This document shows positions 16,680 to 23,546 of a stretch of 36,264 nucleotides of DNA, one piece after another. Made by a program: the position numbers and the translations under genes. Source of the DNA: an uncultured Sphingomonas sp. (GTDB taxonomy: Bacteria > Pseudomonadota > Alphaproteobacteria > Sphingomonadales > Sphingomonadaceae); contig CAJYJW010000227.1 of assembly GCA_913775025.1 (NCBI GenBank), forward strand, positions 1 to 36,264. Reading direction: 5' to 3'. Numbering within the stretch: position 1 is the stretch's first letter; every line of letters begins with the position of its first letter. A model generated the notes under the pieces. It worked only from the letters and a program-made list of their open reading frames with translations. It was not told the DNA's origin and made no database searches.

Positions 16680-17459
16680 CTACTCCGAAACGAAGGCGAG
16701 GACGCGCAAGGGACTGCCCGAGCCGCCCTCGATCTTGAGCGGCGCCGAGACGAGGACAGCGCCCAACGGCGGCAGTTGATCGAGGTTGGTGAGGCATTGC
16801 AGGCCGTAGCGGCCGGCGCCGTGGAACAGCGTGTGCGCCGGATAGGCGGGCTCCAGCAGGTGCGCCTGCCCCGCATCGGTGCCGATCGTCTCCACGCCGA
16901 AACCATGCGCGTCGCGTTCCTCGATCAGGAAACGCACCGCCTCCGCCGAGGGGCCGGGGGTATGCGCGCCATCCTCGCGCCGGTTGGTGTAGCCCTCGGC
17001 GTCGCGCTTGGACCAGTCCGTGCGCAGCAGCACCCAATGGCGAGGCGGGATGCGACCGTGCTCGCCCTCCCACGCCTCGATATCGGCGACGGTCAGCAGA
17101 TAGTCCGGATCGGCGGCGGCCTTGGCCGACACGTCGATCACGACGGCGGGGGCTACGAAATCGGCGGGCGCGATCGCATCGACGGTGTTGGCGTCGAGGT
17201 CCCGCCCCGTCACCCAGTGGATCGGTGCGTCGAAGTGCGTGCCGGTATGCTCGCCGACGGTGAAGTTATTCCAGTACCAGGCGACGCCGCGATCGTCGTA
17301 GCGCGAGATTTCCTCGCGCTTGAAGCCCGATGTCTGACCGAAAGGCTCCGGCAGGACGAGGAGGGGCGTATCCTCCGAAAGCGTCATGGTGAGGTCGATC
17401 GTCCGTATCCGGCGGGCCGCGACGGCCTCGGCGAACTCGCGCAGCATCGTGGTGGACAT
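16680..17459 (-). CDS. Cyclase-family hydrolase, probable isatin hydrolase
   Basis: The 259-residue protein has the Mn/Zn motif of the cyclase/kynurenine-formamidase superfamily, H71-T-G-T-H75-F-D77-A-P-I-H81. I favour isatin hydrolase over KynB because long stretches match my memory of the Labrenzia enzyme: A-W-Y-W-N before the motif, A-A-D-P-D-Y-L-L-T, W-V-L-L-R-T-D-W-S-K-R, I-G-T-D-A-G-Q-A and a C-terminal S-A-P-L-K-I-E-G-G-S-G-S-P. Isatin hydrolase opens isatin to isatinate. ATG 17459 is chosen over ATG 17474 because GAGGAG lies seven bases before it and overlaps the other start. It is the first gene of the operon with iorA and iorB, diverges from a MarR gene, and has a palindrome 34 bases upstream. 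Confidence 0.75.
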   Translation of the reverse strand: MSTTMLREFAEAVAARRIRTIDLTMTLSEDTPLLVLPEPFGQTSGFKREEISRYDDRGVAWYWNNFTVGEHTGTHFDAPIHWVTGRDLDANTVDAIAPADFVAPAVVIDVSAKAAADPDYLLTVADIEAWEGEHGRIPPRHWVLLRTDWSKRDAEGYTNRREDGAHTPGPSAEAVRFLIEERDAHGFGVETIGTDAGQAHLLEPAYPAHTLFHGAGRYGLQCLTNLDQLPPLGAVLVSAPLKIEGGSGSPLRVLAFVSE

Positions 17460-17493
17460 GGGGATACTCCTCATCCTCGAACGTCGGCGGAAT

Positions 17494-17508
17494 GTTTAAG
17501 CTTGAAAC
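17494..17508. promoter_or_regulatory. Operator candidate GTTTA-AGCT-TGAAAC
   Basis: This is an imperfect palindrome with the TTTA-N4-TRAA form (core 17495-17506), placed 34 bases before the isatin-hydrolase-like start and about 70 before the divergent MarR gene. Only one base departs from the core seen at 3597 and 18096. It is well placed for repression of both directions by a MarR dimer. Confidence 0.5.
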
Positions 17509-17537
17509 GTGCATTTGCAACTTAGTCTTTCACGTTT
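17505..17537. repeat. Inverted repeat AAACGTG ... CACGTTT
   Basis: Perfect seven-base arms (17505-17511 and 17531-17537) are separated by 19 bases in the divergent spacer between the isatin-hydrolase-like gene and the MarR gene, and overlap the operator candidate on its right side. This may be a second operator or a bipartite regulator site. Confidence 0.35.
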
Positions 17538-17577
17538 TCGCATTGTCGGCAAGGGGGCGTGGCGCTAGGCGATCCGC

Positions 17578-18054
17578 GTGGAAGACACGCGCGACAATCG
17601 CCGGCTTGGCGATCCGGGGACCGACGACTTTCAGGTCGACCGTTACCCCTTCTATTTGCTCAACCGCCTCGTCGGCCGCTACAATGCGGTGATCGCGGCG
17701 CGTCTGCGCGGCATTGGGCTCGACGTGCCGGCATGGCGCGTATTGATGATCCTCGGCGAGCGCGCGCCGCGCGGCGTCCGCGAATTGGCCGATAATGCGG
17801 TGATCCCACTTTCCACGATGACGCGAATCGTCCAGCGGATGGCCGCCGCCGGTCTCGTGGCCGCCGCCGCCAGCGATGAGGATGCGCGGATCACGACGGT
17901 GTCGCTGCTCGCGCTGGGCAACGAAAAGCTGGCGGAGGCCAGGGCGATCACCGCGCCGGTCTATGCGAAGATCATCCGCGGAGTTTCCCGACGCGATTTC
18001 GATCAGCTGCTCAGGCTGCTCGGCCAGTTGCAGGCCAACCTCGACGGTTCCTGA
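17578..18054 (+). CDS. MarR-family transcriptional regulator (first copy)
   Basis: The 158-residue winged-helix regulator has the MarR pattern: an N-terminal dimer helix with F-Y-L-L-N-R-L-V, a helix-turn-helix around residues 60-90 (R-E-L-A-D-N-A-V-I-P-L-S-T-M-T-R-I-V) and the wing with D-E-D-A-R. MarR proteins usually repress catabolic genes and release DNA on binding a phenolic or aromatic-CoA ligand. GTG 17578 is the earliest possible start, since an in-frame TAG lies at 17566-17568; the ribosome site is weak. It sits between the isatin-hydrolase operon and the fused monooxygenase and is well placed to control both through the palindromes at 17494 and 18096. Confidence 0.88.
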   Translation: MEDTRDNRRLGDPGTDDFQVDRYPFYLLNRLVGRYNAVIAARLRGIGLDVPAWRVLMILGERAPRGVRELADNAVIPLSTMTRIVQRMAAAGLVAAAASDEDARITTVSLLALGNEKLAEARAITAPVYAKIIRGVSRRDFDQLLRLLGQLQANLDGS

Positions 18055-18095
18055 GGCGATCGATCACAGGACGCTTGCGCGCATCGCCCATTTAT

Positions 18096-18107
18096 TTTAG
18101 GCCTAAA
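18096..18107. promoter_or_regulatory. Perfect palindrome TTTAGGCCTAAA before the fused monooxygenase
   Basis: This exact 12-base palindrome lies 18 bases before ATG 18126 and just before the GGAGG ribosome site. A regulator bound here would block transcription or early elongation of the monooxygenase gene. It shares TTTA-N4-TAAA with the site at 3597. Confidence 0.6.
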
Positions 18108-18125
18108 CCATCGGAGGTAACGGTC

Positions 18126-20414
18126 ATGCGTGTAGCGTGTCTTGGTGGTGGCCCGGCCGGATTGTATTTCGCCATATCCATGAAGCGCCGCGATCCGGCG
18201 CACGACGTGGTGGTGGTGGAGCGCAACAAGGCCGGCGATACATTCGGCTGGGGCGTCGTCTTTTCGGATCAGACGCTGGCCAATCTGCGCGAGAACGACC
18301 CCGAGAGCGCCGAGACGATCGCCGCCGAATTCGCCCATTGGGACGATATCGAGGTGGCCGTCGGCGATCGATCGGTCCGTTCGGGCGGGCACGGTTTCAT
18401 CGGGATCGGCCGCAAGCGGCTGCTCAACATCCTGCAGGACCGGGCGCGCGAAGTGGGCGTCCGCTTGGAATTCGAGACCGAGATCGACGCGAACCTCGAT
18501 GCGTGGCGCGATTACGACCTGATCGTCGTGGCGGACGGGGTGAACAGCCGCATCCGCACCGAATATGCCGATCGCTTCGAGGTCGATATCGACACGCGCG
18601 CCAACAAGTTCATCTGGCTGGGCACGCCGCGCCTGTTCGAGGCCTTCGCCTTCCTCTTCGAGGAAACCGAGCACGGCTGGATCTGGGCGCACGCCTATCG
18701 CTTCGATGAAACGCGGTCGACCTTCATCGTCGAATGTTCGGAGGCGACGTGGCGGGGGCTGGGCTTCGACACGATGGAGCAGGCCGATACCATCGCCGCG
18801 TGCGAGCGCATCTTCGCACGCCACCTGAACGGGGAGCCGTTGCTGACCAACGCGGCGCACCTGCGCGGTTCGGCGGCGTGGATCAATTTTCGCCGCGTGC
18901 TGTGCCGCCGCTGGTCGTTCGACAATGTCGTGCTGCTGGGCGATGCCGCCCACACCGCGCATTTCTCGATCGGGTCGGGCACCAAGCTGGCGCTGGAGGA
19001 TGCGATCAAGCTGGCGCAGGTGATGGATCGCACCGCGCCCGACGATCGCGATGCGATGGCCGCCGCCCTCCAGGACTATCAGGAGGAACGCCACACCGAG
19101 GTGCTCAAGATCCAGAATTCGGCGCGTAACTCGACCGAATGGTTCGAGACGCTGGATCGCTACATCGGTTTCGAGCCGGAGCAGTTCGCCTACTCGCTGC
19201 TCACCCGATCGCAGCGGGTCAGCCACGAAAATCTGCGCCTGCGCGATCCCGACTGGCTCGGCCGCGTGGAGGACTGGTTCTCGCGCCGCGCGACGGGTGC
19301 GGAGGCATCGGGCGTGCGGCCGATGTTCGCGCCGTTCCGTATGCGCGACCTGACGCTCGCCAATCGCGTGGTGGTGGCGCCCGTGCTTACCTATGCGGCG
19401 GGGCCGGATGCGACGCCGACCGACTTTCACCTCGTCCACTATGGCGCGCGGGCGCTGGGCGGGGCGGGGCTCGTCATCACCGAGATGACCGCCGTGTCGG
19501 AGGACGGGCGCATCACGCTCGCCTGCCCGGGGCTCTATACCGATGCGCATGTAGCGGCGTGGCGACGCGTGACCGATTTCGTCCACGCCAACGGCGCGAC
19601 GCGGATCTGCGCGCAGATTGGCCATGCGGGCGCACGCGGCAGCACGCAGCCGGGCGATGTCGAGCCGGACCGGCCTCTCGTGGACGGCGGCTGGCAGACG
19701 CTCGCCGCCTCGGATCAGGCCTATCGCGATGGCGGGCAGGTGCCCCGTGCGATGGACGAGGCGGATATGGCGCGCGTGATCGAGGCGTTCGCCGCCGCCG
19801 CCCGACGTGCCGCCGATGCAGGCTTCGACATGATCGAGCTGATGGCCGGGCACGGCTTCCTGCTTTCAAGCTTCATCACGCCCGTGCTGAACCGTCGAAC
19901 GGACGACTATGGTGGCAGCCTGGAAAATCGCATGCGCTTCCCGCTTTCCGTGGTGCGCGCTGTACGGTCCACCTGGGCCGGGGATCGGCCGCTGGCGGTG
20001 CGCATCTCCGCCAACGACTGGGTAGGCGAGGCGGGGGTCACGCCGGCGGAGGCGGTGAAGATCGCCCGGATGCTGGCCGATGCGGGCGTGGACCTGATCG
20101 ACGTATCGGCGGGCGAGACCGCGCCCGGCGCCCGGCCCGTCTATGGCCGCATGTACCAGACGCCGTTCGCCGACCGCATCCGCAACGAGGCGGGATGCGC
20201 GGTGATGGCGGTGGGCAACATCTTCGAGGCGGATCACGTCAATTCGATCCTGGCGGGCGGGCGTGCCGATCTCGTCGCCCTTGGCCGGCCGCATCTGGCG
20301 GACCCGAACTGGACCCTGCGCGCCGCCGCGGAAACAGGGCACGAGGCGCTGGCGGTGCCCCCGGTCTATCGCTGGGGGATGGCGCAACTTGGGCAGATGT
20401 TGCATCGCCGATAG
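18126..20414 (+). CDS. Fused FAD aromatic acyl-CoA monooxygenase / old-yellow-enzyme oxidoreductase
   Basis: The 762-residue protein joins two flavoenzymes. Residues 1 to about 390 are a class A FAD monooxygenase with G7-G-G-P-A-G12, an A-D-G-V-N-S-R DG motif and V-L-L-G272-D273-A-A-H. Residues from M400 are an old-yellow-enzyme barrel (F-A-P-F-R-M-R-D; Q-I-G-H-A-G; N-R-R-T-D-D-Y-G-G-S). This length and order are those of 2-aminobenzoyl-CoA monooxygenase/reductase and of bifunctional salicylyl-CoA 5-hydroxylase, which hydroxylate C5 of the CoA-activated ring. Position 573 is Met, in MAGH576, where OYE relatives have the first of two catalytic histidines, so ring reduction may be weakened. A GGAGG site precedes ATG 18126. 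Next to iorAB, 2-aminobenzoyl-CoA is the favoured substrate; salicylyl-CoA is the alternative. Confidence 0.85.
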   Translation: MRVACLGGGPAGLYFAISMKRRDPAHDVVVVERNKAGDTFGWGVVFSDQTLANLRENDPESAETIAAEFAHWDDIEVAVGDRSVRSGGHGFIGIGRKRLLNILQDRAREVGVRLEFETEIDANLDAWRDYDLIVVADGVNSRIRTEYADRFEVDIDTRANKFIWLGTPRLFEAFAFLFEETEHGWIWAHAYRFDETRSTFIVECSEATWRGLGFDTMEQADTIAACERIFARHLNGEPLLTNAAHLRGSAAWINFRRVLCRRWSFDNVVLLGDAAHTAHFSIGSGTKLALEDAIKLAQVMDRTAPDDRDAMAAALQDYQEERHTEVLKIQNSARNSTEWFETLDRYIGFEPEQFAYSLLTRSQRVSHENLRLRDPDWLGRVEDWFSRRATGAEASGVRPMFAPFRMRDLTLANRVVVAPVLTYAAGPDATPTDFHLVHYGARALGGAGLVITEMTAVSEDGRITLACPGLYTDAHVAAWRRVTDFVHANGATRICAQIGHAGARGSTQPGDVEPDRPLVDGGWQTLAASDQAYRDGGQVPRAMDEADMARVIEAFAAAARRAADAGFDMIELMAGHGFLLSSFITPVLNRRTDDYGGSLENRMRFPLSVVRAVRSTWAGDRPLAVRISANDWVGEAGVTPAEAVKIARMLADAGVDLIDVSAGETAPGARPVYGRMYQTPFADRIRNEAGCAVMAVGNIFEADHVNSILAGGRADLVALGRPHLADPNWTLRAAAETGHEALAVPPVYRWGMAQLGQMLHRR

Positions 20415-20446
20415 CAGAGGCCGCAAGGCAGGCGACGGGGCAGAGG

Positions 20447-20941
20447 ATGACGGGCGCAGGGATACGCGAGAAGCATGACGGCGCGCTTGCGCGTCGGCTC
20501 GACGTGCGGGTGTGGCTGCGGCTGCTGAGCTGCTCGACGGTGATCGAGAAGACGTTGCGCCGGCAGTTCATCGAGCATCACGACACGACCTTGCCCCGTT
20601 TCGACGTGCTCGCCACGCTGGAGCGGCATCCCGACGGAATCGCGATGGGCGAGCTGTCGCGTACCTTGCTGGTGTCGAACGGCAACGTCACCGGCCTCGT
20701 CCGGCAGCTGGAGTCCTCGAATCTCGTCGTCACGCGGCCCGCGCCCGATGACCGGCGTTCCTCCATCGTCGCGCTGACCGAGACGGGGCGCGTCCATTTC
20801 GCCGAACTCGCGGCTGCCCATCATCGCCTGATCGGCGAGCTTCTGGGCGGGGTGGGGGAGGAGGAGCTGAAGGCGCTCTATCGCCTGCTCGCCACGGTCA
20901 AAACCTCGATCTTCGCCCGGACCAAGGATGCCGCCGAATGA
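20447..20941 (+). CDS. MarR-family transcriptional regulator (second copy)
   Basis: The 164-residue protein has an N-terminal dimerisation segment, a helix-turn-helix (G-E-L-S-R-T-L-L-V-S-N-G-N-V-T-G-L-V, about 65-85) and the MarR wing with the D-D-R-R-S signature. It lies 32 bases after the fused monooxygenase, and its stop overlaps the thioesterase start by four bases (ATGA), so all three genes read as one unit. A repressor inside the operon it controls would give autoregulation, with a pathway CoA ester as a possible ligand. Regulators of similar form sit in benzoyl-CoA-type and hydroxycinnamate gene clusters. Which of the two MarR proteins binds the palindromes cannot be told from sequence. 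Confidence 0.9.
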   Translation: MTGAGIREKHDGALARRLDVRVWLRLLSCSTVIEKTLRRQFIEHHDTTLPRFDVLATLERHPDGIAMGELSRTLLVSNGNVTGLVRQLESSNLVVTRPAPDDRRSSIVALTETGRVHFAELAAAHHRLIGELLGGVGEEELKALYRLLATVKTSIFARTKDAAE

Positions 20942-21360
20942 GTTTCGCCGTTCACCGGATCGTGCGCTTCGCCCATGTCGATGCCGCCGGGATCGTCTTC
21001 TATCCGCGCTATTTCGAGATGCTGAACGATGCGGTGGAGGATTATTTCGCCGCGCTCGGCGTGTCCTTCGCGGACATGCATCTCCGACGCGGGATCGGCG
21101 TGCCGACCGTGAAGCTGGACGTGGAGTTCAAGGCGCCGAGTCGGCTGGGCGACCGGCTGGAGTTCCGGCTGGACGTGGCGGCGGTGGGCCGCAGCTCCGC
21201 CACGCTCGATGTGGCCGTGCTGGGCGAGGATGGCGAACGCCTGCGCGCACGCGTGACGCTCGTCTGCATGGATCTGGAGAGCGGCCGCCCGAACGCTTGG
21301 CCCGACGATATGCGGCCCCGGCCCGATGCGCCGGCGGAGGAAGGCGTCCGGGCGGCCTGA
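20938..21360 (+). CDS. 4-hydroxybenzoyl-CoA thioesterase-type hotdog protein
   Basis: The 140-residue hotdog-fold acyl-CoA thioesterase carries the family active site F-A-H-V-D15-A-A-G-I-V-F-Y-P-R-Y-F, in which the aspartate is the catalytic carboxylate of the Pseudomonas 4-hydroxybenzoyl-CoA thioesterase group. It overlaps the preceding MarR gene by four bases. In this cluster it would release the hydroxylated aromatic acid (5-hydroxyanthranilate or gentisate) from its CoA thioester before ring cleavage. The stop codon at 21358-21360 sits in the loop of a strong hairpin that probably ends the operon. Confidence 0.88.
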   Translation: MSFAVHRIVRFAHVDAAGIVFYPRYFEMLNDAVEDYFAALGVSFADMHLRRGIGVPTVKLDVEFKAPSRLGDRLEFRLDVAAVGRSSATLDVAVLGEDGERLRARVTLVCMDLESGRPNAWPDDMRPRPDAPAEEGVRAA

Positions 21361-21373
21361 CCGCCCGGACGCC
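21343..21373. terminator. Bidirectional hairpin spanning the thioesterase stop codon
   Basis: GGCGTCCGGGCGG (21343-21355) pairs perfectly with 21361-21373 across the five-base loop CCTGA. The loop contains the thioesterase TGA, and the left arm encodes its last residues. Lying between convergent genes, it can end transcription from both sides. No clear T-run follows on either strand. Confidence 0.65.
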
Positions 21374-21380
21374 TCGGGCC

Positions 21381-22292
21381 TCACCCCGCGACGACGGGGT
21401 GGCGCAGACGGCCGATGCCGGCGACCTCACACTCGATCACGTCGCCCGGCCACACCCATTCCTGCGGCGAGCGACCGGCGCCCACGCCCTCCGGCGTGCC
21501 GGTAGCGATGATGTCGCCCGGCTCCAGCGTGATGCCCTGGCTGATATCGGCGATCAGCTCGTCCACCTTGAATAGCATGTGGCTGGTATTCGAACGCTGC
21601 TTCTCGACCCCGTTCACCGTCAGCCACAGATCCATCGTCTGCGGATCAGGAATTTCGTCGGCGGTGACGATGCACGGGCCCATCGGCGCGAACGTGTCCT
21701 GCCCCTTGGAATAGATCCACTGGCCGGCGCGGCGGCAATCGCGCGCGCTCATATCGATGATGACGGTATAACCGAACACGTGGGCGAGCGCCTGCTCGCG
21801 CGTCACGCGCTTGGCCTTGGTGCCGATGATCGCGGCCAGCTCCACCTCCCAATCGAGCTGCTGGGTGATCGCGGCGTTGTGCACGATGGCCTGGTTCGGC
21901 CCGATCACCGAGGTGGGCGGCTTGGAGAAGATCACCGGCTGCTTGGGCAGATCGGGCGACGTATCGAGCGCCGCCGCGCTTTCCGCCACATGATCGATAT
22001 AGTTAAGCCCGATGCCGAAGATATTCTTGCGCGGCCGCGGGATGGGAGCCAGCAAGGTGACGTTGGCGAGCGGCAGCGCGCCGCCGACCGGCCAACGCCC
22101 CTTCGCCTCCGCGATCAGGGCGGAGAGCGTGGCGATCGCCGCCGGCCCCAGATCGATCAGATCGAGCATGCGGTGCGGCAGCGCCTCGCCCGCACGCGCG
22201 CCAAGCTTCGCCACATCGATGACCAGATCGTCGACGAGGACGCCGACGCGGCCTTCCGTTTCGACGGTTGCACGGTAGGTCACGAGACGCAT
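21381..22292 (-). CDS. Fumarylacetoacetate hydrolase-family enzyme (acylpyruvate hydrolase)
   Basis: The 303-residue FAH-fold hydrolase has the metal ligands E149 and E151 in D-W-E-V-E-L and D180 in V-I-I-D-M-S, plus the catalytic-region histidine of G-L-N-Y-I-D-H (H101) and the T-G-T-P-E-G-V-G-A loop. Family members split acylpyruvates such as fumarylpyruvate or maleylpyruvate into pyruvate and a dicarboxylate, the last step after gentisate-type ring cleavage. ATG 22292 follows an AAAGG site. It lies 39 bases after the dioxygenase stop in the same operon. No maleylpyruvate isomerase gene is visible, so this enzyme may act directly on the maleyl isomer or on an amino-substituted equivalent. 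Confidence 0.88.
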   Translation of the reverse strand: MRLVTYRATVETEGRVGVLVDDLVIDVAKLGARAGEALPHRMLDLIDLGPAAIATLSALIAEAKGRWPVGGALPLANVTLLAPIPRPRKNIFGIGLNYIDHVAESAAALDTSPDLPKQPVIFSKPPTSVIGPNQAIVHNAAITQQLDWEVELAAIIGTKAKRVTREQALAHVFGYTVIIDMSARDCRRAGQWIYSKGQDTFAPMGPCIVTADEIPDPQTMDLWLTVNGVEKQRSNTSHMLFKVDELIADISQGITLEPGDIIATGTPEGVGAGRSPQEWVWPGDVIECEVAGIGRLRHPVVAG

Positions 22293-22331
22293 GGCAGGCC
22301 TTTCAGCAGAAATGGTAGGTAGAGACGGGGG

Positions 22332-23459
22332 TCAGGCGTAAAGCGGCTGATGCCCGCCGTTGTCCGCGAACCCTTCGGAACGATAGAGGCCGAGCGCCCG
22401 CATCGTCGGCAGATCGTGGAACGAGAACAGGCACGCGTCCTCGCTGGCCGAGGCATTCGCGTGCTCGTGCCACATCCAGGAGGGGACGACGAAGATGTCG
22501 CGCTCCTTCCAGTCGAGCCGGACGCCGCCGATGATCGAATAGCCGCTGCCCTTGGCGCATTGATAAACGAAATTACCCACCTCGCGGTGCGCCTTGGTAT
22601 GCTCGCCGGGGCGCAGCATCTGCATCGATGCGCCCATCGTCGACATCGGCGGGCCGCCCGTCGCCGGGTTCACATAGTCCATGTGAATGCCGTCGTACGG
22701 CGATCCATCGCTCGCGCCGGCATAGCGCAGCAGCGCTTCATAGGTCGGCGCCCACTCATATTTCAGCAGCGGGGAGTAGCGTTTGGACCATGTCTCGCCC
22801 GCCGGGCGCAACGCGGCATTGCCCCAAGTCGCGGTGGAATCGTCGATCGGGAAGCCGACCGCCTGATTGAGATCGGGATGCACCTCGTAGAAGTTCGCGT
22901 CGAGCGCGTTCATCAGCGGGATGTCGAGCCCGTCCTGCCAGGTGCAGATCGTACCCTCCTCCGCCACGCCATGCTCGTGCCAGGTGCCGTTGGGCGTCAG
23001 CACGAAATCATTGCGCCCCAGCGTCATCCTGTGGCCATCGACGTTGGTGAAAGCGCCGCTTCCTTCCATGATGAAGCGCAGCGCGGAGGCGGAGTGGCGG
23101 TGGCTCGACGCGCATTCGCCGGGCTTCATCACCTGGATGCCGGAATAGAGCCAGCCCACCGCCGCCGTCACGTCGCGCCGGCCGGGGTTGCCGAGATAGA
23201 CGACGCGGCGGCCCGCCTGTTCCGGCGTGACGAGATCGAGCGCGCGCATCACGTGCGGACGTAGCCGATCGTAGCGCCAGACGATGGGCACGGAGCCGGA
23301 CTGCGGCTCCCACGGCTCGATCTTGTTCGCCACCGTCCAGAGCGCGCCGGCGTGCTGATCCTCCAGATCGCGGTAGAAGGCGACGAGATCCTCGGTGTCC
23401 GCGACGTTGGCGCGGCCGGCCACATCCTCGCGATATTGGTCGTACTGCTCGGTCGCCAT
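22332..23459 (-). CDS. Gentisate/salicylate 1,2-dioxygenase-family bicupin ring-cleavage enzyme
   Basis: The 375-residue iron(II) extradiol dioxygenase has two cupin domains. Cupin 1 holds S-S-H120-R-H122-S-A-S-A-L-R-F and T-W-H161-E-H163. These match the three Fe-binding histidines I recall for Pseudaminobacter salicylate dioxygenase (119, 121, 160). Cupin 2 has E-H-T-K-A-H-R-E293-V-G-N, W-H-E-H and L-F-S-F-H-D-L-P-T-M-R-A-L-G. E293 stands where related enzymes usually have a histidine. The enzyme would open a ring bearing a carboxylate and an ortho OH or NH2. ATG 23459 is preferred to the GTG one codon upstream, given GGGAGGG just before it. A TATA-GACT-TAAA site lies 19 bases upstream. Whether it takes gentisate, 5-hydroxyanthranilate or salicylate is open. 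Confidence 0.9.
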   Translation of the reverse strand: MATEQYDQYREDVAGRANVADTEDLVAFYRDLEDQHAGALWTVANKIEPWEPQSGSVPIVWRYDRLRPHVMRALDLVTPEQAGRRVVYLGNPGRRDVTAAVGWLYSGIQVMKPGECASSHRHSASALRFIMEGSGAFTNVDGHRMTLGRNDFVLTPNGTWHEHGVAEEGTICTWQDGLDIPLMNALDANFYEVHPDLNQAVGFPIDDSTATWGNAALRPAGETWSKRYSPLLKYEWAPTYEALLRYAGASDGSPYDGIHMDYVNPATGGPPMSTMGASMQMLRPGEHTKAHREVGNFVYQCAKGSGYSIIGGVRLDWKERDIFVVPSWMWHEHANASASEDACLFSFHDLPTMRALGLYRSEGFADNGGHQPLYA

Positions 23460-23478
23460 CACGCCCTCCCGATGATGT

Positions 23479-23490
23479 TATAGACTTAAA
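23479..23490. promoter_or_regulatory. Operator candidate TATA-GACT-TAAA between dioxygenase and nitrilase genes
   Basis: It has one mismatch from the TTTA-N4-TAAA core and a second perfect nested repeat, ACTT-A-AAGT (23484-23492). It lies 19 bases before the dioxygenase start and 56 before the divergent nitrilase, so one bound regulator could serve both directions. Confidence 0.45.
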
Positions 23491-23546
23491 GTATCTTGCT
23501 TTCCCCGTCAACCTGCCTCACTGTCCCGGGCGACACGGAGACGAAC

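Noticed and set aside
16680-17459. Kynurenine formamidase (KynB) for the cyclase-family gene
   Set aside because: The metal motif is shared, but the flanking segments match isatin hydrolase better as I recall it, and no TDO of the usual type or clear kynureninase is alongside. It remains the main alternative.
18126-23459. Plain salicylate degradation through salicylyl-CoA and gentisate
   Set aside because: Not excluded, but ranked second: no CoA ligase is in the window and an isatin-hydrolase/IorAB operon is directly adjacent and shares the palindrome.
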